A DNA stretch of 64,000 bases from NCBI GenBank assembly GCA_020740775.1, contig JAHEWK010000007.1, forward strand, positions 2,852,001 to 2,916,000, given 5' to 3'. The first letter of the stretch is position 1. Every line of letters starts with the position of its first letter. The DNA comes from Ilyonectria destructans. Its lineage: Eukaryota > Ascomycota > Sordariomycetes > Hypocreales > Nectriaceae. The position numbers were made by a program, and so were the translations under genes. The notes below the pieces were generated by a model. The model worked only from the letters and a program-made list of their open reading frames with translations. It searched no databases and had not been told where the DNA came from. Shown here in pieces: positions 57,604 through 64,000 of the stretch.

Positions 57604-59338
57604 TCAATCAAATTTGTATGAACCCATCTTTCGAGGAGGAACCCGGGCTTGAAACATGCCGTCGATTTCAGCGTAAGTCCGCCCCTTGAGTTCCGGAATG
57701 TAGAAAAAGCAAAATAAAGTGGCGATCAAGGAAAGGAAGCCAAAAACAAATCCCACTTTGCCTTTCAAGTTCTAAGCAAACTCCAAGTTAGTAAACATAG
57801 TGACTAAGGATTACACAGGTAAACTTACACCAGCATCTGGGCTAACCATATATGGAACAGCAAAGAACATGATAATTCCAAAAATCGCCTGTGTTGCGGT
57901 TGCTAGCGCTGTTGTTCGAGCCCTCAATGCGAGTGATGAGACTTCGCCGAGTAGAACGAATGCGACGGCTCCAATTGTGAGAAAATAGACGAATGAGAAA
58001 ACTACTGTCAAAGCAGATTGAGCCCATTTCGCTCCATCTGCTGGAACGACATCCAATATTCCGATAAGTAGAAGAATGGTTGTACACCCAACCATGCCAC
58101 ACAGGAAAATAGGTCGTCGACCGAATCGATTGACGAAAAACCAAGAGCAAATGTTTCCTGCAACACCACAGGCGGTAACACCAACGCCAAGATCGAGTGA
58201 TTTGGCCGTGTCGAGACCGGCAAGCTGGAAGAAATAGGTGGAGAAGCTGAGAACGAAAATAATACCAACTGCGTGCTGGCAGGCAAAAACACCAATGGAT
58301 ATCAAGGTGCGAATGCGATCGGTACCGTGGAAAGCAGACATGTAACTCGGGGCTTCGAGCTTGGTTTCTTCCGCTATCGTCCGCTCGATGCCAATCAACT
58401 TCTCCGCTGCCTCAGCTTCAGACCCGTACAGGGACTCGAGAACTTGCTTTGCTTCCGTGATCTTTCCCGAGCGTACGAGAAACCATGGTGACTCCGGAGA
58501 CAGAAAGCTGCCAACGAAAAGGAACACCGAAAAGAGCAGCTGCACCAGAAAGGGTGCTTTGAATGCCCACGAGTCCTCTCTGTTTCCAAATCCCGATGTT
58601 ACGGAATTCGAAACCAATTGTCCAATGGCGATACCAAGGTTAACGCCGGCGGCAGACAGTCCCCGAAGTACTGTGGGCGCGATTTCGGAACATGTAATGG
58701 GCCCGAGGGTCAAGTAAAAGCCGACGCCGAAGCCAAGAATGAGCTTACTGATGACAAAGGCGGGCCGTGTGGTAGAGAATGTCTCTCCGATGATACCGCC
58801 GGTGACTATCAAGACTCCACAAGTGAGACTCTTCTTCCGGCCGATTTTATCAGAGAGGTAACTGCAGAGGAAGCCACCGAAGAATTGGCCGACAGAGGAC
58901 ACAACGTTGAAAGCAGTTAACCAGCCAGCAGGTAGCACGCTATTTCCATTGTGCTTGTGTCTTCGTCTGTGTCAGCTTGGCATCTTAGATATCACTATTG
59001 TATGAAATACTGACCCATAGAACTCTCGAAACGCCGGAACACCAATGATTGCACCGTTGACTTGGGTATCAAACCCCCCTGGGTCATGTTAGCTGCCTAT
59101 TGAAAGGTTCCCTTTTCCCTGAACTTCGACACTTACACCCAACAGCGCACATGCACCAAAAGAACGACCACCAGACGATTTTCGGGTGCTTCTGGACGAC
59201 TTGCCGAAAAGTCAAGTTGTGCTCATTAGAATTATAAATGTCCAGTCCGGAGGTCACTTTATGATTCTGCGAGATCTCATGGTCGTCTCTATTGACATCA
59301 GACTGGTGCACAGTCGCCGGTTTCTCAACGTCGATCAT
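57604..59338 (-). CDS. MFS sugar porter
   Basis: Four exons (59137-59338, 59015-59078, 57829-58960, 57604-57771) encode 521 residues. Splicing gives AVGWGFDTQVNGAIIGVPAF in TM1, then SDKIGRKKSL, PESPWFLVRSGK after TM6, NRFGRRPIF and PELKGRTYAEID after TM12, all sugar-porter signatures. It resembles the alpha-/beta-glucoside (maltose- or cellobiose-type) fungal proton symporters more than hexose uniporters, but the substrate is not certain. It sits at the plasma membrane. It is convergent with the intracellular GH3 enzyme and divergent from a Zn2Cys6 regulator, the classic layout of an uptake-and-cleave module. Confidence 0.88.
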
Positions 59339-59883
59339 GTTGTCGACGTGAAGGTCAGTGGATTGGGGTATGAGGATGGAATGGCGGTTGGTATAATGAC
59401 ATATGTAGAGCGAGTTGGAGAGGTTTAGTAGCTTTATATCGAGCATATGATACATGTTTCTCGTCGCGTGCCAAACCGCAAGCGAGGCAACATAACTTAT
59501 CACGAGTAGGTTGAGTAAATCCAGATGTCAACTAGTCTAATCAATGTCAATTACCCGACACTCCGCAACGGTTCAATTCCTAGGTTAAGGTAATTACCCC
59601 AGCACAACCCCCGCACCCCGCAAACTGCCCCCAGCCTATAGGGACCGGATTATGAGCTCGGGAGATTTTATTAGGACCGTGATAGCGTGATTGCATGAGT
59701 GTGATCATCCGACCACGCAATGACACTAATCGTAACCGGAATAGCTCATGTTGGTACACCCGCCGGTGACCGGCTATATTTGAATGGTTTTTCTTAGCTA
59801 TTAAAATACTCGTCCCGCTGTCGTTGACAGCACCCGACAATCCGCTACTAGCAGCCTCCACGCCAACTCCACCAACAGTGACG
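59339..59883. promoter_or_regulatory. Divergent transporter/regulator 3 promoter with CGG-N5-CGG elements
   Basis: CCGACACTCCG at 59555-59565 and CCGACAATCCG at 59834-59844, the latter ending 39 bp before the regulator ATG. Both are CGG-N5-CGG on the minus strand. Confidence 0.65.
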
Positions 59884-61620
59884 ATGCAACATTTCGAGCC
59901 TCACGGCCGGAGGAGCCCTGCCGTTTCAAGCAAACGCGTGGCACCAACCACTCGAGCAAGCTCAGCATACCCCAGAAAGCGGGCAGTTACGGCCTGTCAG
60001 GTCTGTCGGGCTCGACGCACCAAGTGTGACCTGAAGAAGCCGGCATGTTCATTCTGCAGTAAGATTGGAGCTGAGTGTGTCTTCGACCCGTCAGTTCTTT
60101 CTTCCTTTGACCCGGCGAGCCTCGAGATCATTGAGCGACTGGATCGACTAGAACGGAAACTCGACAATCCGCTCCATCCAAGACTCGAGAGTGTAATCGA
60201 GCAGCAGAGTGTTCCGAGTAGCACACATGATCCGCACGCACTGCTGCCTGAGAATCTCGATGCAGTACTCAAGTGGGCAGTTTTTCAACGTCTTGCACCC
60301 TCTTCAAAAGTTGGATCTACCGCCACTAGTCCCATTTGGCGAGGTATCCTGGGACGGATTCCAGTCACGGGCGACGAGCTCGATCCGGCCTCATGCAATG
60401 AATGGCTGGATAATTTTTTCAACGAAGTTCACATCAAGAATCCGATTCTAGACGAAGAGAATACTCGAAGACTAGTGCGCAAGGTCTGTCTGGACGGCGC
60501 TGGCTGGGATAGCTCCTCTTGTTTGGCCCTTCTCGTCTGTGCGAACGGCGCCCTAGTCCGCGAGTTTCGTATGCCTTCGCTCGAACATCATGAATTGGAA
60601 GGGTCCGTCGCCATGGCGCTTTTTTCAGCAGCGCAGAAAAGGCTAGGCCCTGTCATGTTGGCGAATAGCGTTGTCGAGGCTCAATGCGTGTTCCTCGTTG
60701 GTGTCTTCCTGATGTCCATCTTACGACCCGTTGAGGCATGGCGGATGTTTCTCCAAGCACTTGCAATCTGCCAGAGCTTTAAGTCTTCGTGCCGCAGGGT
60801 GTCCAATGATACCGCGGGGTCCATCGACACTACTGCTGCCCAAGAGAGCATCTACTGGTCTTGTTGGAAGTCCGAGCAAGAGCTCCGATGGGAACTGGGT
60901 CCCTCTGACTTTAGCTCTCGGACTCTCGACCCGCCGCAGTTGTTCCCGAGTATCCCCGATGCCTGCAAAGATGAGAATCTCCGCGCGTGGTACTTTTACC
61001 TATCTGAAATTTCGCTTTGGCGGTTGGACACTGAGACAAGACAGGAGATGAGGAGAGTGGCCAATGAAGGCCGAAGCGGTGTTCTTCGAGCCCTTGCTGA
61101 TATTAGTGACGGCACTTTACAGCAATTGGCTATCTGGCAAGAATCTTTGGCTCCTCCTGTAAGCCTTGCAGGCCATGATCCGCCGTCTGCGGACAGCGAC
61201 ATCATTCGGTTCGTTCTGAGAGGTCGCACCACTTACATTCACGAATTGATATCGTGGCCATTTATTCACGTGATGATTAATGAGGAGGACGAATCCCCAA
61301 GGACCCAGCAATGGGCATCCGATGGCCTGTCCTTCCATCTTGAAAGATTGGCTATCAATCGGCCGGGATTCTATCATCGGCATCACGGAACATGGCTTAT
61401 GCTACGTTCTTCGGCCCGCAGCGCGTGTATCATTCTTGCATGTGCTTACTTGCCATCTACATCGAAGTTGATGCCCGAGGGATGGAAAGAACCCGTTGAA
61501 GCTACGATACAAATGCTCAACTATTGGCGTGACCAAACTGAAGGCATCGGTGATGCCGTGGACCTCATGCAACACCTCCTCACTATTGTTGAAACGGGGA
61601 AGAGCGGTCACGACAGCTGA
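59884..61620 (+). CDS. Zn2Cys6 transcription factor 3
   Basis: A 578-residue, intronless regulator. The zinc cluster uses Cys38, 41, 48, 55, 58 and 65 with a short 5-residue central loop (CDLKKPAC), so it is of a different class from regulators 1 and 2. A coiled-coil linker (LEIIERLDRLERKLDN) suggests a dimer, and a fungal-specific middle-homology region follows (YWSCWKSEQELRWELG). The ATG at 59884 is used; the frame opens upstream without an ATG. Members of this class often control carbohydrate use. It is flanked by CGG-N5-CGG elements, including one 39 bp before its own start, making autoregulation plausible. Confidence 0.9.
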   Translation: MQHFEPHGRRSPAVSSKRVAPTTRASSAYPRKRAVTACQVCRARRTKCDLKKPACSFCSKIGAECVFDPSVLSSFDPASLEIIERLDRLERKLDNPLHPRLESVIEQQSVPSSTHDPHALLPENLDAVLKWAVFQRLAPSSKVGSTATSPIWRGILGRIPVTGDELDPASCNEWLDNFFNEVHIKNPILDEENTRRLVRKVCLDGAGWDSSSCLALLVCANGALVREFRMPSLEHHELEGSVAMALFSAAQKRLGPVMLANSVVEAQCVFLVGVFLMSILRPVEAWRMFLQALAICQSFKSSCRRVSNDTAGSIDTTAAQESIYWSCWKSEQELRWELGPSDFSSRTLDPPQLFPSIPDACKDENLRAWYFYLSEISLWRLDTETRQEMRRVANEGRSGVLRALADISDGTLQQLAIWQESLAPPVSLAGHDPPSADSDIIRFVLRGRTTYIHELISWPFIHVMINEEDESPRTQQWASDGLSFHLERLAINRPGFYHRHHGTWLMLRSSARSACIILACAYLPSTSKLMPEGWKEPVEATIQMLNYWRDQTEGIGDAVDLMQHLLTIVETGKSGHDS

Positions 61621-61847
61621 ATACAAACTTGCTTTTATTGTAATAATTCGATGAACAGAAGCGAGTTTCACTGGATATAAGATGGTGAAAGGAATGTAGA
61701 GTCATTGTTTCCCTTAGCTTCCCCACCACGGTTGCTATTTGACAGTCATGACATAAAAGGGAGACTGGGGAAGAGTGAATAAGATCTAACATATCCCCCA
61801 CATCAACTCAATTTCCTTTGCACTTGGCTTGCGACGGTAGTATCGCT

Positions 61848-62999
61848 TCAAGTCGGGATAGGAACTACTCCGCAAGCCACAGAGTTATACTGCGGGTCTC
61901 CCATGTTGCCTCCATTTCCAAACAGCAACTTTCTCTCCCCGTTAACCGCGATGATTCTCATGCTTCGTGAATAAGCTGACCACATGCCCACATCAACCTT
62001 TTTCCATCCATCTGAGTCAGCAGCATCTTCGTTGATGAAAACAGGCTCCTGGTTTCCTCCACTGACAATAATGAGACCAGACCCATCACTCCTCTCTGGA
62101 TGGGGAGTCCAGATTACGTAGGGTGACCCGACTGGGATGGTTTGCGACGTATCATTCGACTTCAGTTCAATGGCCGGAGCTGCGTCGAATTCCAGCGGGG
62201 AAGAAGCAACCTTATAATGTACTCTACACCCTCCTGTACCGCAATACTCGAAAGTCATGATGTATTGGTTGGATGACTCGATATGTGCGACAGTCGTCAT
62301 TCCGGGTCGATCTCCATATGTCGCAAATGCGACGTCCGAAACTGGCTCAGACCATGTGAGCAGGTCACTGGTGGTAACATGAACAAGCTTTTGACCATGG
62401 TTCGGATCTGTCTGATCAGAATAGAAGCACACCAGGTTGTCGTTGTAAACCAGTAGGAAGGGCTCCCACAGAGCGTCATTTCCGTTGGTGATAGTCTCGG
62501 GTCCAGCGCCGTACGCGATGTGGCTGATGAAGTTCCATGTTTCAGCTTGATCTTTACTGGCGTAGATATCGATGTAAACACCACCCTCGAGACTGAAAGG
62601 GGTCGACACGCCAGCTGCAAGGATGGTACCAGCAGTAAAGTCCCCAATGTCTTGAGGTAAAGTGTATAGGAATGGTTGGAATCGCATGCCCCATCCATTG
62701 GTTTGGTCTTCAACCTGGCTAAAGTTGAACCAAGTTGCACCTCCATCGACAGACTTGTAGATAGGATGGTTGACAAGAGGTGGCTCCTTGGGATAATTCT
62801 CCCAGGTCATAAGGATCGAGTCGTCTGGTAGCTGGAGAGAACGAGCATAGAGAGTTCTCCACTGCACTGCATCAGCAGCTGGATAGAAGAAGATGTTATC
62901 CGTAAAATCGGCAAAGGGCTCTGGGGCCCGCTTGCCAATGTCTAACGCAGCTACTGAAAGAAAGCATCGTGTAAGAAGAATGCTGCGAATAAGCTGCAT
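61848..62999 (-). CDS. Secreted GH93/BNR-type exo-glycosidase-like protein
   Basis: A 383-residue, single-exon protein with a signal peptide (MQLIRSILLTRCFLSVAALD; a KR dibasic site follows). It has a six-bladed sialidase-like propeller pattern: Asp-boxes at YKSVDGGATW and a degenerate YASKDQAETW, and LWEPFLLVYNDNLVCFYSDQ, typical of GH93 exo-arabinanases. GH93 enzymes release arabinobiose from alpha-1,5-arabinan; other BNR proteins are possible. The in-frame extension upstream of 62999 is rejected because the signal peptide starts here. Two CGG-N5-CGG elements lie 268 and 491 bp upstream, shared with the GH3, transporter and regulator genes. Confidence 0.75.
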   Translation of the reverse strand: MQLIRSILLTRCFLSVAALDIGKRAPEPFADFTDNIFFYPAADAVQWRTLYARSLQLPDDSILMTWENYPKEPPLVNHPIYKSVDGGATWFNFSQVEDQTNGWGMRFQPFLYTLPQDIGDFTAGTILAAGVSTPFSLEGGVYIDIYASKDQAETWNFISHIAYGAGPETITNGNDALWEPFLLVYNDNLVCFYSDQTDPNHGQKLVHVTTSDLLTWSEPVSDVAFATYGDRPGMTTVAHIESSNQYIMTFEYCGTGGCRVHYKVASSPLEFDAAPAIELKSNDTSQTIPVGSPYVIWTPHPERSDGSGLIIVSGGNQEPVFINEDAADSDGWKKVDVGMWSAYSRSMRIIAVNGERKLLFGNGGNMGDPQYNSVACGVVPIPT

Positions 63000-64000
63000 G
63001 ATGTACTTTTCGCTGCTAGTCTGGATGACTGGACTTTTACTCGAGGATAGATTTGCTGGGAGGAAAATGAGAAGCCAACTGAAGACTATACAGAGTAAAA
63101 GTTCAGGTTTAAATTGTATAGAGTATTGCCTTCCTTTATACATCTCTAGCAAAGGAATTGGTTTTGTTACTACTCAAGAAATGTCGTCATTTAGGGTAGC
63201 CTCTGTCTGCCTGGGTAAACTTCTTTCTAGCAAAGAGGGGTCTTCTGTGGTAAAGCTGGGATGGCGCGGAGTATCGGGACTTGGATAGAAAAGATGGGCT
63301 CATTTTAAAGTCCCTGAATTCCAACACATCAACAAGTCACACTAGTTGCGGATCCAACAGAACGACTTCGGCACATACAGTCAAGTTCAATCCCCAAAGC
63401 TACATTGTTCCTTAGCTATCATTCATGCGCGAGTTTTTGATTCAGCCTTTTCTCCTTGGAAGAAGCCTAATATTAGGGCAAGGATGGCGCGGAGTGTCGG
63501 GATTTACATAATTATCCGCTTCAAAAATATAGGCTGATCTTTTCTAGCTTCCTTTCTACTACACGCGTTGTAGCTAGACCTATTAGAAATTACGTGTTTT
63601 ATAATGTTAAAAATGCTAGGAAATGACTTATTCAAGTGATGTTTTTCCCCTCCACAATTGTCTCATTTGTTACCATTATTTGTCCACTTCCCCCAGTTTG
63701 GAATGACGGCATATCCCGGCTACTATCTGATAATCTTGATGCCTGCACTGTTGCATGCTGATGGTGCCTGCCCTTCATGCTGCGCATCTCCCATGCCAGG
63801 TGTTCCTCACTCTCTGGCATCTTATTAAACCCTGCGGTGCAAGCATGCGAACCACTGACGCCCACCCTACTTGTTGCAGTTGTTGTGCGAGCGCTAGGGC
63901 CTTTGCCACTTGTATCTTTCTGAGAGCTTCGCAGGCTGATTCCAAGCCAGCGGAGGGCTGTGCGGTCAAAGACAGGGCGTAGCATGGGGCTCGATGCGAC
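63000..64000. promoter_or_regulatory. Promoter of the GH93-like gene and window end
   Basis: CGGAGTATCGG at 63267-63277 and CGGAGTGTCGG at 63490-63500 sit in a longer shared block (GGATGGCGCGGAGTRTCGGG) repeated at about 63259 and 63482. From 63540 to the end I find no convincing gene: open frames on both strands in 63632-63985 have no family motif, and one may be the edge of an unseen gene. Confidence 0.55.

Noticed and set aside
59568..59580. GGTTCAATTCC resembling a tRNA B box
   Set aside because: The flanking bases cannot form a T stem and no A box or acceptor stem lies at the right distance.
63632..63985. Overlapping open frames on both strands near the window end
   Set aside because: No domain motif; may be the edge of an unseen gene, but nothing can be supported.

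Overview
The window is nuclear DNA of a filamentous ascomycete (Pezizomycotina). Most genes carry one to eight introns of about 50-100 bp with GT(A/G)AGT-like donors and CTAAC/CTGAC-like branch sites. The protein families (Zn2Cys6 regulators, PTH11-like membrane protein, DUF3425 bZIP, BBE-type oxidase, DHA1 and sugar-porter MFS) are typical of these fungi. I cannot name the species. Exon structures were built by hand from splice signals, reading frame and family motifs.

Region A (about 1-33 kb, with an outlying part at 45.7-51.7 kb) reads as a catabolic cluster built on Baeyer-Villiger oxidation. It holds three Baeyer-Villiger-type monooxygenases (8.3, 23.1 and 49.6 kb) and a further flavin monooxygenase with an N-terminal extension (15.3 kb). 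It also holds three hormone-sensitive-lipase-type esterases (0.0, 6.7, 21.4 kb), another alpha/beta hydrolase (47.4 kb) and three short-chain dehydrogenases. A 4-coumarate-CoA-ligase-like acyl-CoA synthetase ends in a possible peroxisomal signal, and there is an SCP-x-type thiolase, a P450, an NmrA-like protein, an MFS importer, an APH/choline-kinase-like kinase and a FarA/CTF1-type Zn2Cys6 regulator (3.5 kb). The inferred logic is hydroxylation or ketone formation, ring or chain oxygen insertion, ester or lactone hydrolysis, alcohol oxidation, CoA activation and thiolysis. The substrate cannot be read from the sequence; an alicyclic ketone, terpenoid, steroid or fatty ketone would fit. Almost every promoter here carries copies of CCTCGG/CCGAGG, the known recognition core of FarA/FarB/CTF1 regulators.

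Region B (34-45 kb) is a mixed accessory stretch: a secreted BBE-like FAD oxidase, a PTH11/rhodopsin-like membrane protein, a second FarA/CTF1-type regulator broken by one in-frame TGA, and a nine-exon DHA1 transporter. CCTCGG sites are rare here.

Region C (52-63.5 kb) is a carbohydrate-use module: a DUF3425 bZIP gene, an intracellular GH3 beta-glucosidase-like enzyme, a sugar-porter MFS protein, a Zn2Cys6 regulator and a secreted GH93/BNR-like exo-glycosidase. All promoters serving the last four genes share a different element, two CGG triplets in direct repeat with 5-bp spacing (CCGAYAYTCCGC-like).

The 18.3-19.1 kb interval holds two tandem-repeat arrays. Homologous ~100-bp promoter segments with a conserved inverted repeat lie at 6.2 kb and 25.6 kb. 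A 3' relic of a second acyl-CoA ligase lies at 48.7 kb.
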